Shown here: positions 55,000 to 62,899 of the stretch, piece by piece
Layout: the number at the start of each line of letters is the position of its first letter
Position numbering within the stretch: the stretch's first letter is position 1
Origin: Vibrio syngnathi
GTDB lineage: Bacteria > Pseudomonadota > Gammaproteobacteria > Enterobacterales > Vibrionaceae
Direction: 5' to 3'
NCBI RefSeq assembly: GCF_002119525.1
Contig: NZ_CP017917.1
Span: 744,001-808,000 of the forward strand
Length of the DNA stretch: 64,000 bases
Made by a program: the position numbers and the translations under genes
Notes under the pieces: generated by a model
What the model was told of the DNA's origin: nothing
The model's input: the letters and a program-made list of their open reading frames with translations, nothing else
Database searches by the model: none

Positions 55000-55152
55000 A
55001 TGCTAAACGACTTACCAACCCTTTCTCACGAAGAACAACAGAAAGCTGTTGAACGAATTCAAGAAATGATGACTCAAGGCATCAGCACAGCACAAGCAAT
55101 CAAAATCGTTGCTGAGCAAATTCGTGAAGAAATGAGTAATAAAGAAGAGTAG
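55000..55152 (+). CDS. vxrE: VxrE-like UPF0181/YoaH small protein
   Basis: A 50-residue protein, [20 protein letters not shown] then [20 protein letters not shown], with an acidic Lys/Glu tail. The pattern LPxLxxExQQxAVERIQExMxxGxSxxxAIxxVAEExR is the UPF0181 (YoaH) family. It is the fifth vxr gene by position, as in V. cholerae. AGGAG precedes the ATG but is locked in a hairpin. The family is cytoplasmic and of unknown function. Confidence 0.85.
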   Translation: MLNDLPTLSHEEQQKAVERIQEMMTQGISTAQAIKIVAEQIREEMSNKEE

Positions 55153-55171
55153 GGCATCAGCCCTTCTTTTT
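55151..55171 (+). terminator. Terminator at the end of the vxr operon
   Basis: AGGGC and GCCCT arms around an ATCA-type loop overlap the vxrE stop and are followed by TTCTTTTTT. Confidence 0.8.
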
Positions 55172-55942
55172 TAACACCTTCGTGCACTATAACTAAATAT
55201 TTTGCCCTCTAGTAGATTATCTCGTACATACCAACTCTTTAGTTACCCTAAATCCCGAGCTATTCAAAACCATTAAATTCCGTCTATTCAGTGAGTTACG
55301 TTGGAGTAATCCACTTATCGGGCTTTTCTTTGCTTCTGTTTGTAATTAAATTACAGTAAGATCTGAAAGTAATACAATCATCATTTTAGGTGTCAGTATT
55401 TATGTCACCATGTCTAAGTGGTTAAATCTATGGCGTTTTTTAAGGCTAGTGACGTTGTGACTTCTCTTTTTAGGGGATACGAGTGCATGATTTTGGAAGC
55501 AGAAAAGTAAGGGGTTTCTCGAAGAACAGTGCGAGATAAGTAACGACGGTAATGTTTAAAACCGATACCGCGAGTGACCCACCACTGCTTAGAGTGAGCT
55601 TTACTAGCCAAATATGTGACTTTAAGAGCAAGGCTTGGGAAGCTAGAGACGTAAGGAAGAGCTGTTTGTAGAGCGATTCAGGAACGATACGTATCAACCT
55701 GAGAATGCTATTGGGGCGTTATTAGTAACAGATCGTGTTATTGCAGATGGTGAAAGCGCGCTTAGAGGTGTACATATCGATTAGAATCCTAATGAACAGC
55801 AAAGCTTTTGGCTTGTTTAGCCAGCGTTAAAAATCTAACGGCTGCTTAAATGGATAGTAGATATCCGACAGGGTATTAGTGGCGTCTTGATTGAGTATTG
55901 GCAGAGAGTTGAATGTGTAACTGCAGTCTAGACAAGCGAGCT
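55172..55942. other. Non-coding stretch with decayed coding remnants
   Basis: No intact gene is visible in about 770 bases. Short open fragments on the plus strand look protein-like: one from 55430 (MAFFKASDVVTSLFRGYE...) and one at about 55650-55783 (KEELFVERFRNDTYQPENAI, then GALLVTDRVIADGESALRGV) without a start codon and in another frame. I infer a broken gene or several insertion scars. I do not recognise the family. Confidence 0.4.
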
Positions 55943-57232
55943 TTAGTACAACTTTGCGACTTGGTTTCGTCCGTTGTCTTTCGCTTGGTAGAGTGCCTTG
56001 TCTGCACGTTTAATTGCAGAACGTATCGATTCATGTTGCTTAAGCTGTGTTACTCCAGTCGAAGTCGTTACTTTAAGCGCTTTAGGCCAAACGTTTTGGT
56101 CGATTGCTAGGTATAGATTATTGATAGCTTCGTTACACTGTAGCGCAGTTTGTTCCAGGCAAACTAAAAGGAACTCCTCACCACCCCAGCGATAAAGTAA
56201 ATATTGCTCACCAAGACTCTCGTTAGCCGTCGCGACAAACTGAATAAGTACTTTGTCACCCACTTCATGGCCATGTTGATCATTGATTTGCTTAAAATGG
56301 TCTAAATCAAACAAAGCGATGTGAATTGTTTTTCCTTGCTGGGCTAACCATTCAAAATCATAGAAAGCATCTAAAGCATCTAAAGCTTCAGTTCTGTTCC
56401 TACAGCCGGTTAACGGATCGGTTGTAGCCTTTATCTTTAGCTCTTCAATTTCTTGAGTCAACAAACGTTGTTGCTGTGCGGCATCTGTTCTTGTTCTTCT
56501 GGCTAGATAAAACGCACAAGATATATAGTAAATCGCATACAGCACCCATAAACTAATTAAGAGTTTTCCTAGTACAAACTTGTCGATCGTCTTGCCGTGA
56601 AAAACGATGCTTTGTACTGTTAGTTTATGGTGCCCATCAAGTGTGCTAGCACCAAGCCCTAACTCAACCGACACTGCGTTGGTAATGTCTACGGCGCTAT
56701 TCGTAATAGGGTGGTTGTAATAGTCGATCCACCATAAAGGGACATTGAAATAATCTAAGTCGATGTGTTTTCTATCGGGTAACGAGAAATCTAAACGATT
56801 GAACTTATTAGACATAGCGTCACCTTGAACGCTGTAATTCTCGTCGTAATTTCGAATGTAAAAGCGAAACCTTGGCTGTTCTTGACCTTCGTAATCCATA
56901 TTGATGGTCACTGAGTCATACACTGAGAGATCCAGACCTTTACCTTCCGTAGAGATAACGAACTCAATCTCACAGAATGGCGAGCTATAGGTACGCTTAA
57001 AGTCACACTGTAACTCAATGGTGTCTTCTGACTTATACAGCACCCCTTTGGTGCCACCATTATGTTCTTGGTCAGTGTTCACGAGTGTAGGGAATCTGTC
57101 TGGAGTGATAACGTAGTTTTGATCCATGATCATATGGTAAGAGATAAACGACAGTAGAGTGGCAGCGAGGCAAAAAACCGAAAGGAATATATTGATTTGC
57201 CTGAATACGTTGTCGCTCAAAATGTTAATCAT
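55943..57232 (-). CDS. Membrane-anchored GGDEF diguanylate cyclase
   Basis: About 429 residues: a first helix (about 10-35), a periplasmic region of about 190 residues with beta character, a second helix (near 225-250), a coiled coil (TDAAQQQRLLTQEIEELKI), and a GGDEF domain (DPLTGCRNRTEALD; LFDLDHFKQINDQHGHEVGDKVL; YRWGGEEFLLVC). The catalytic motif is intact; an RxxD inhibitory site is absent (GEQYLLYRWGGEEF). The frame opens at a GTG at 57268; ATG 57232 gives a cleaner N-terminus, but neither has a good ribosome-binding site. Confidence 0.85.
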   Translation of the reverse strand: MINILSDNVFRQINIFLSVFCLAATLLSFISYHMIMDQNYVITPDRFPTLVNTDQEHNGGTKGVLYKSEDTIELQCDFKRTYSSPFCEIEFVISTEGKGLDLSVYDSVTINMDYEGQEQPRFRFYIRNYDENYSVQGDAMSNKFNRLDFSLPDRKHIDLDYFNVPLWWIDYYNHPITNSAVDITNAVSVELGLGASTLDGHHKLTVQSIVFHGKTIDKFVLGKLLISLWVLYAIYYISCAFYLARRTRTDAAQQQRLLTQEIEELKIKATTDPLTGCRNRTEALDALDAFYDFEWLAQQGKTIHIALFDLDHFKQINDQHGHEVGDKVLIQFVATANESLGEQYLLYRWGGEEFLLVCLEQTALQCNEAINNLYLAIDQNVWPKALKVTTSTGVTQLKQHESIRSAIKRADKALYQAKDNGRNQVAKLY

Positions 57233-57268
57233 CCATACATGTAACTTTGTGGTTATGCGTGATGTCAC

Positions 57269-57889
57269 CGCAAACAGAGATTCTATCGAGTATTCACATT
57301 CGCACTCGCACTCGCACTCAATAGTTAAAATTGAATTGAAGATTATACAGAAAAGTTAATGATTAAACTGATTTTTAGAACGAATTCTGTACGCATGGCG
57401 TTGGTTTTGAATGCTATTCGCTCGACAAGTGTGATTTTTGCGGGGGGAATAATTTAACTGTGTATTTATACAGTTAAATTTAAAGGCGCTCGGTTTGTCG
57501 TAATCAGAGTTATGTGTGCGAGTTTTATGGCTTTCTGTGATAACGAGGCACGAGGCCACTGTTTACTGTTCATCAATTAAAGTGGAGGGTAGTTATGTTG
57601 CAGTGTCACTTTTTATAAGTGGTATAATAGACATCGTACCTGAGTACAAAAGTGATTGAGGTTCTAGCTTTACTAGAAGGGCACAGGGACTAAGTTCGCT
57701 TTCAATTCGGTAATATCCGTTAAGATTCTAGTCGTTATATAGGTCTTTGTTTTGGTCATTTTACAATTAACGTTTGTATTGATAAAACTGTAAGTTATTG
57801 TTTATTTGCAATAATATTCTGATTATCTATTGATAGTTTATCAATCCCACCTCATATCTAAGGGTATATCCATCAAAATGTAAGATCTC
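57269..57889. other. Divergent intergenic region between GGDEF gene and OLD gene
   Basis: About 620 bases. It holds a CACTCG triple repeat (57297-57319), a long palindrome (57451-57480, listed separately), a seven-codon ATG frame at 57595 behind GGAGGG, and TATAAT at 57623-57628. No conventional gene is visible. The length and the sites suggest regulation of the OLD nuclease gene or an unrecognised small RNA. Confidence 0.5.
57451..57480. promoter_or_regulatory. Long palindrome containing a LexA (SOS) box-like core
   Basis: AATTTAACTGT and ACAGTTAAATT are perfect 11-base arms around an 8-base spacer. The core CTGTGTATTTATACAG (57458-57473) fits the SOS box CTGT-N8-ACAG, with an AT-rich spacer as usual. 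It is about 220 bases upstream of the GGDEF start (minus) and 410 upstream of the OLD nuclease start (plus). Confidence 0.6.
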
Positions 57890-59845
57890 ATGAAAATTGA
57901 AAGTATTCGAGTAAAAAACTTCCGCTCATTTAAAGATGAAACAATTTTGTTAGACGACTATAGTTGCTTCGTAGGTTCGAATGGTGCAGGTAAGTCGACG
58001 GTAATGAATGCACTTAACGTTTTCTTTCGTCAATTCCGCGATTCTAAAACGGACTTGAGCAAGCTCTCTAAAGAAGATTTCCACCATAAAAATACCCAGT
58101 TACCTATTGAAATCACAGTTACTTTCAATTCATTATCAGCAGAAGCGAAATCTGACTTAGCGGATTACGTTAGGCAGGGTAAGCTAATTGTCACAGCAAA
58201 AGCTGAATATGACCCAGCTACTGAGCGCGCTGATGTGAAGCAATATGGTAACCGAATGGTTATATCTGGTTTCAGTGCTTGGTTCGATGCAAACAAGCAG
58301 AAAGCAAAAGTTCCCGAGCTCAAGGCTATTTATCAAAATTTGAAAAATACGTTTTCAGGCTTGGCTGACGTAAAAACCAAAGGTGATATGGAAGTCGCTC
58401 TCCATGACTATGAAGCTAAAAATCCGCAGTTGTGCACTTTGGTTCCAAGTGAGGACCAGTTTTATGGAGCAAGTAAAGGCGCCAATAAAATCGCTCCATA
58501 CCTAGAGTGGGTTTTTGTTTCGGCATCGAAAGACTTTTCAGAAGAAGCTGAACAAACGAAAGGCTCTGCACTTGATCAACTCTTGAACCGTGTTCTTGGT
58601 ACAAAAGTAACGTTTAAAGACAAAGTCAGCCAATTGAAAGAAGAGTACAGAGTTTCTTATAAAAAGATGCTCGAAGAAGAGCAACCTGCGCTACAAGAAA
58701 TATCAGATTCACTAGGAATTAAGCTCAGAAAGTGGTCAAACCCAGACGCAAGTGCTCAAATTGTATGGAATGAAGACCCAGAAAAGTCAGTGAAAATTGA
58801 AGAACCTAAAGCTCTGGTGGTGATAAGTGAGAAAGGATTTGAGGGCGAATTATCAAGATTTGGACATGGCATGCAACGTTCCTATCTGCTTAGCGTACTT
58901 CAAGAGTTGTCAGACGCTAATACCGCGAAATCACCGACACTAGTAATTGCAGTTGAGGAGCCCGAGCTATACCAACATCCGCCTCAAGCAAGATACTTAG
59001 CTCAGCTATTACAAGAATTGGATGATTCCCAAGTAATGGTTTGCACCCACAGCCCGTACTTTATTCCTGTCGAACGTTTTGAGTACTTAAGGGTCGTTCG
59101 TGAAGAGGGGGTACCTTGCGAATCAAAAGTCAAAAGCGTCACCTATAAGAAACTATCAGATACCCTACATGGTTCAGGGCAAGTTTTGCTAAGAGAAACT
59201 GGGATGTTAGCCAAGCTTTACCCTAACTTAAAGCCAGAAATCAATGAGATGTTCTTTTGTAAGAAACTAATCCTCGTTGAGGGAATTGAAGATGTTGCTT
59301 ACATTCGTACGTATATAGAGCTGATGGGAAAAACAGATGAATTTAGGCTTGGTGGCTTCCATATAATTCCAGTTGGGGGTAAAAGTGAATTGCTTAAACC
59401 AATTGCTTTGGCTAAACATCTTGGTATTGATGTATATGTGGTTTGTGATGCTGACACAAACAAAACAGTAGAAGGTGAAGTGGTTAAGCATAAGAAAGAT
59501 AACGCATCAATTCTCCATTTGCTAGGTCATGATAAAGCTTTACATTGGTCGGAAGAAACACATCGATTCAGCAATCTGACAATGTGGACACATAATATCA
59601 CAGTAACAATTGGCCCAGAATTTGGACCAAAATGGAAAGGTTTTGAAGATAAAGCAGCAGCACATTATGGTAACGCAAAAGGATTGAAGAAAAACCCTTT
59701 AGCCGTATCTAAAGCTTTGATTGAAGCATGGGATAGCGGCTGCCGTTCACAAGAGTTGCAAAATCTCGTATATCGCATACTTCAACTTGGAACTGAAGTC
59801 GAAGTTAAAATGGACAGTGCTATTGAAGAGCCAACAACAGTGTAA
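57890..59845 (+). CDS. OLD family ATP-dependent endonuclease (AAA ATPase + TOPRIM)
   Basis: A 651-residue protein. N-terminal ABC/SMC-type ATPase: Walker A GSNGAGKST (29-37), signature-like FGHGMQRSYLL (near 325), Walker B LVIAVEEPELYQHP (near 350) and a D/H-loop region VMVCTHSPYFIP. C-terminal TOPRIM nuclease: Glu in LILVEGIEDVAYI (near 462) and Asp-x-Asp in VVCDADTN (near 518). OLD proteins act in phage exclusion, including GajA of the Gabija system. No UvrD-like GajB helicase is adjacent, so this fits the stand-alone class. An insertion sequence follows. Confidence 0.88.
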   Translation: MKIESIRVKNFRSFKDETILLDDYSCFVGSNGAGKSTVMNALNVFFRQFRDSKTDLSKLSKEDFHHKNTQLPIEITVTFNSLSAEAKSDLADYVRQGKLIVTAKAEYDPATERADVKQYGNRMVISGFSAWFDANKQKAKVPELKAIYQNLKNTFSGLADVKTKGDMEVALHDYEAKNPQLCTLVPSEDQFYGASKGANKIAPYLEWVFVSASKDFSEEAEQTKGSALDQLLNRVLGTKVTFKDKVSQLKEEYRVSYKKMLEEEQPALQEISDSLGIKLRKWSNPDASAQIVWNEDPEKSVKIEEPKALVVISEKGFEGELSRFGHGMQRSYLLSVLQELSDANTAKSPTLVIAVEEPELYQHPPQARYLAQLLQELDDSQVMVCTHSPYFIPVERFEYLRVVREEGVPCESKVKSVTYKKLSDTLHGSGQVLLRETGMLAKLYPNLKPEINEMFFCKKLILVEGIEDVAYIRTYIELMGKTDEFRLGGFHIIPVGGKSELLKPIALAKHLGIDVYVVCDADTNKTVEGEVVKHKKDNASILHLLGHDKALHWSEETHRFSNLTMWTHNITVTIGPEFGPKWKGFEDKAAAHYGNAKGLKKNPLAVSKALIEAWDSGCRSQELQNLVYRILQLGTEVEVKMDSAIEEPTTV

Positions 59846-60416
59846 TGTTTTCGATGTGTTGCAAGCCCGCGAACTGCGAGCCTTTTGTATCTATTCAAAT
59901 TTATTCTAGACGGTACTAGTACGAACAACTAAGGTACAGACGAAGCAGCTCAATAGTTTTACCAACTAGTAAAAACCTTAAAGTTATCGTCGATAAACTT
60001 GAAGATTCTTATTGGGAAGCTTGTTGACGATTGTTCGTAATAAAATTGAACTGGATGATAGAAGCTCAAAACAGAATTCAACGTGTGTCGCCAACAAGAA
60101 ACACGGTGGCGTGTGTAAAATCTGAAAAAGAAACGACAGCAATGCCCACAAGGTTTACACACAGCGCGGTAAATCATGAGTACAAGAAGATGTAAGACAG
60201 ACAGAACAAATGTTCGTGTTGATCGACTTTGTTTAAACGAATCATGTAGATGTTGGCCACACATATAATGATTGGGTTAAAAGAGCATTTAGAGAATGCT
60301 GGTGAACTCAATATGCTTGAGGCACCAGTTGTATTAAGGGTTTAAGAGGAAACGATGACATTTTAACTTTGGAAAATAGTGACATTACTATCTGGGGCTT
60401 ACACTCTCTGTCAATC
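59846..60416. other. Region between OLD gene and insertion sequence
   Basis: AT-rich, about 570 bases. A minus-strand frame (59959-60264) is rich in Cys, His and Phe and does not look like a real protein. A plus-strand fragment MIGLKEHLENAGELNMLEAP then VVLRV at about 60267-60344 is short and may be the remains of a gene. No repeats or promoters are evident. Confidence 0.4.
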
Positions 60417-61878
60417 CCATTTTAAAATGTCCTCATTTGTCCCAAATAGAAATGTCCCGTTGTTAGGTCTTTTGACTGGAGGCTTTGAAGGGTTCAGTGA
60501 GGACAGGGTTGATGGTTCGAGGGGCGGTTTGTAAGGCTCTTTGTTGTGCACGGCGCTTGGGCGCTTTCTTACTCCGGGTTCGTTGCTGTTGTTGTTCGAA
60601 TTCTTGTTGTTGTTGCTGAGCAAATTTTAAAACTTGGCCGAGGCGTTTGTTGTCGACGATTTGGGTTTGTTGAACGTGCTCGAGTTTGTCGAAGGTTTTG
60701 AATTCGAGTTTTCGATGCCCGTATTGGATGGCGATTTCACCGTTTGGGTAGTCGAGTACCTTCACGGTTTCGTGCGTTAATCGGCTGTTTTCTTCGGTGG
60801 GCTCAATGAGGTAAATCACTTTATCGTATTGAAATGTCAGCGATTTTGATAGCTTGCGGCTTTCTTGCCAACTGAAAATATCGTCGAGTTCTTGCTTGGA
60901 CTCTCGAACCGGGCGATGCATGTCTTTTGGGTATTGAGCGGGCTTAGCAAAGCGGTGGTTAAAATCGGCGATGAAGTAGGGAAGCCAGGTGTTGGCTTGC
61001 TCGATGGTGTTGATGCCTTGTAAGCGCATCTCTTTAACCAGCCGGTCTTGCAACGTGAGATTGGCTCGCTCAACACGGCCTTTGGCTTGGGAGCTGTTGG
61101 CACAAATGAGTTCTATCGCCAGCTCTTTCAGCACTCGCCCGTATTGGGTTTGGCCAACTTGTTTGTGTTTCTCCTGATTCACTCGAAATATGGAGTGTTT
61201 GTCGCTGTAAAATGCGATGGGTTTACCGTGCTCATTGAGGTATTCACGCGTCGCCAACATGTAGTCAAACGCGGATTCCGTTTCGCTGAATCTGAGGTTC
61301 ATCAAGCGGCCAGTCGCATCGTCAATGAACACCAATAGGCAGCATTTGTCGCTGCGGCCTTCAAACCAGTCATGATGGGAGCCGTCAATTAGGATAAGTT
61401 CACCCAAGCAATCACGACGGTAACGTGGCTGATAGACTCGAGGTTTTCGTTGTGCATGTGGAAGCCACAGTCCGTCGGCGATCATCCATTGACGTAAAGT
61501 TTCGTTTGATACGGGTAAGTTGTGCAGCTCAGATAATTTTTCTTGAGCGAGTGTTGGTGAAAAGTCGCTGTAGTTTTCGCGGACAAGGCTTAACACCGCG
61601 TTTCGATAATCACTGGAATACCTATGGTTGCTAGGCTTACCGCGAGCGCGATGAGCCAATCCGCTTGCGCCGTATTTACGAAGTCGGTTCATCAAACGCC
61701 GGATATGACGCGCAGATAGATTCAAAATGACAGCAGCGTCAACTTGGCGTAGTCGTTTTTCACGTACGTCAGTCAGAACCTTAAATCGATAAATATCTTT
61801 TTCACTCATAGTAATAAGCATCCGGATAACTCCTAAGCAGACCAATATAGGTAAGCTTAGGAGGACATTTTAAAATGG
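60417..61878 (-). mobile_element. Insertion sequence of the ISNCY/IS1202-like type
   Basis: About 1.46 kb bounded by an exact 18-base inverted repeat: CCATTTTAAAATGTCCTC at 60417-60434 and its reverse complement at 61861-61878. It carries one intact transposase gene on the minus strand. The true tips could lie slightly outside, since further GGACATT/AATGTCC copies occur around both ends. A 10-base direct repeat GACATTACTA at 60381-60390 and 61888-61897 may be a target duplication but is placed asymmetrically. Confidence 0.8.
60463..61809 (-). CDS. DDE transposase with rve domain (ISNCY-like)
   Basis: A 448-residue transposase. N-terminal helix-turn-helix (LRQVDAAVILNLSARHIRRLMNRLRKYG), a second HTH-like part, then an integrase core with Asp in LILIDGSHHDWFEG, Asp in AFYSDKHSIF and Glu in KGRVERANLTLQDRLVKEM. 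All three catalytic acids are present. The C-terminus is a Gln/Arg-rich tail. ATG 61809 (MSEKDIYRFKVL) is the likely start, although the frame is open from 61845. The gene has no frameshift, so the element may be active. Confidence 0.87.
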   Translation of the reverse strand: MSEKDIYRFKVLTDVREKRLRQVDAAVILNLSARHIRRLMNRLRKYGASGLAHRARGKPSNHRYSSDYRNAVLSLVRENYSDFSPTLAQEKLSELHNLPVSNETLRQWMIADGLWLPHAQRKPRVYQPRYRRDCLGELILIDGSHHDWFEGRSDKCCLLVFIDDATGRLMNLRFSETESAFDYMLATREYLNEHGKPIAFYSDKHSIFRVNQEKHKQVGQTQYGRVLKELAIELICANSSQAKGRVERANLTLQDRLVKEMRLQGINTIEQANTWLPYFIADFNHRFAKPAQYPKDMHRPVRESKQELDDIFSWQESRKLSKSLTFQYDKVIYLIEPTEENSRLTHETVKVLDYPNGEIAIQYGHRKLEFKTFDKLEHVQQTQIVDNKRLGQVLKFAQQQQQEFEQQQQRTRSKKAPKRRAQQRALQTAPRTINPVLTEPFKASSQKT

Positions 61879-62111
61879 CTCAAACCGGACATTACTAAAT
61901 TGCTCTAACAGCCTTAGTGCGTATTATATACGTTATGTTAAATTGTTTTTGGCAATTATAAGGCAGGTGTCTTTATGTCATGCCCTGCCTTTATTTAGTG
62001 TTGGTGGTCTCTGGATTATACTGTGTATTTAACCATAATGGCTATTTACCATAAAATACCTAATAACCAGTGATAATAATCTTCGATTTCACCCCTGGTA
62101 TTAGTTAGAGC
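61879..62111. other. Intergenic region right of the IS
   Basis: AT-rich with a CTGTGTATTT 10-mer (62020-62029) that is identical to part of the palindrome at 57458, and two ACCATAA repeats. No gene or clear terminator is visible. Confidence 0.4.
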
Positions 62112-62423
62112 TTAACCGCCAGCAAATTTAACTTTGTAGCCTTTCTTTTCAAGATGCGCTTTGAGCTTGTCACGAGCGTCGCCTTGAATCTCGATGTTAC
62201 CATCTTTTGCTGAGCCGCCACAGCCACATACTTTTTTTAGTTCTGCCGCCATTAACTTTAATGGTGCGTCATCTAGGTCTAAGCCTGTTACGATAGAAAC
62301 GCCTTTGCCTTTACGGCCTTTGGTTTCTTTTTGGATTCGAACAATACCATCACCTTTAGGGCGCTGGACTTTCTCTTCTTCAGGTTTAATACGACCTGTT
62401 TCAGTTGAATATACTAGGCTCAT
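62112..62423 (-). CDS. SUI1/YciH family translation factor-like protein
   Basis: A 103-residue protein: an N-terminal part (MSLVYSTETGRIKPEEEK) and a SUI1/eIF1 domain (VRIQKETKGRKGKGVSIVTGL, LKKVCGCGGSAKDGNIEIQGD, LEKKGYKVKFAGG). This is the bacterial YciH family, which can affect initiation fidelity, like eIF1. It is directly preceded on the minus strand by the DUF3319 gene with a four-base gap, so they probably form an operon. Confidence 0.9.
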   Translation of the reverse strand: MSLVYSTETGRIKPEEEKVQRPKGDGIVRIQKETKGRKGKGVSIVTGLDLDDAPLKLMAAELKKVCGCGGSAKDGNIEIQGDARDKLKAHLEKKGYKVKFAGG

Positions 62424-62427
62424 AATT

Positions 62428-62805
62428 TTACTTCTTTTGCTGTGCTGCTTTTTGTTTTGCGAGTAAGAAAGCCTCTATATGACGCTGGATTGCAATCTTG
62501 CCACCTTTGATTAGGCGCCCGTTAAACATGCAATACCAAGCGTTAGGCTCACCGGTATCATTTTTTATTTGGTAACCATGGAAGTTTTCAGTTAAGCCGC
62601 CACCAGACGCTCTCGACCTGTTTAACGCTGTGAACTCTTTCGGGTCAATAAGGGTCGCAGTATCAATCCACCAATCAATACTCTTTTTCACAGCAGGTAA
62701 ATTGCCTTGAATAATGTTGTTTTTTAGCTTGGCACGCCAAACGGTGTTGTTTGCATCCGCTGATTGTAGAGGAACGCCTCGGTAAACTGAATTCGCCATA
62801 TCCAT
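62428..62805 (-). CDS. DUF3319 family protein
   Basis: A 125-residue cytoplasmic protein. The pattern YRGVPLQSA...VWRAKLKNNIIQGNLPAVKKSIDWWIDTATLIDPKEFTAL and ENFHGYQIKNDTGEPNAWYCMFNGRLIKGGKIAIQRHIEAFL matches DUF3319, known mainly from Vibrio and relatives. The start could be 62805 or 62799. It lies four bases before the YciH-type gene. Function unknown. Confidence 0.8.
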   Translation of the reverse strand: MDMANSVYRGVPLQSADANNTVWRAKLKNNIIQGNLPAVKKSIDWWIDTATLIDPKEFTALNRSRASGGGLTENFHGYQIKNDTGEPNAWYCMFNGRLIKGGKIAIQRHIEAFLLAKQKAAQQKK

Positions 62806-62899
62806 TGATCATTGTTTTGTTTTCATTACGTTAATCATAAGTATACTTCTAATGATATCAAGCATAATATGGTAAAAACACCTGTTGAGGTACGGTAAT

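Noticed and set aside
57159..57359. Plus-strand frame ending in a Ser-His repeat
   Set aside because: It overlaps the GGDEF gene start on the other strand, and the repeat only reflects the CACTCG triplet repeat. No ribosome-binding site.
57595..57618. Seven-codon ATG frame with a strong GGAGGG site
   Set aside because: Too short to call a gene without expression data, although it could be a leader peptide downstream of the SOS-like palindrome.
57890..59845. Complete Gabija system
   Set aside because: Only the GajA-like protein is present; no UvrD-type helicase gene lies on either side.
59959..60264. 101-codon minus-strand frame right of the OLD gene
   Set aside because: Composition (many Cys, His, Phe, Arg) is unlike real proteins here, with no start signal and no recognisable domain.
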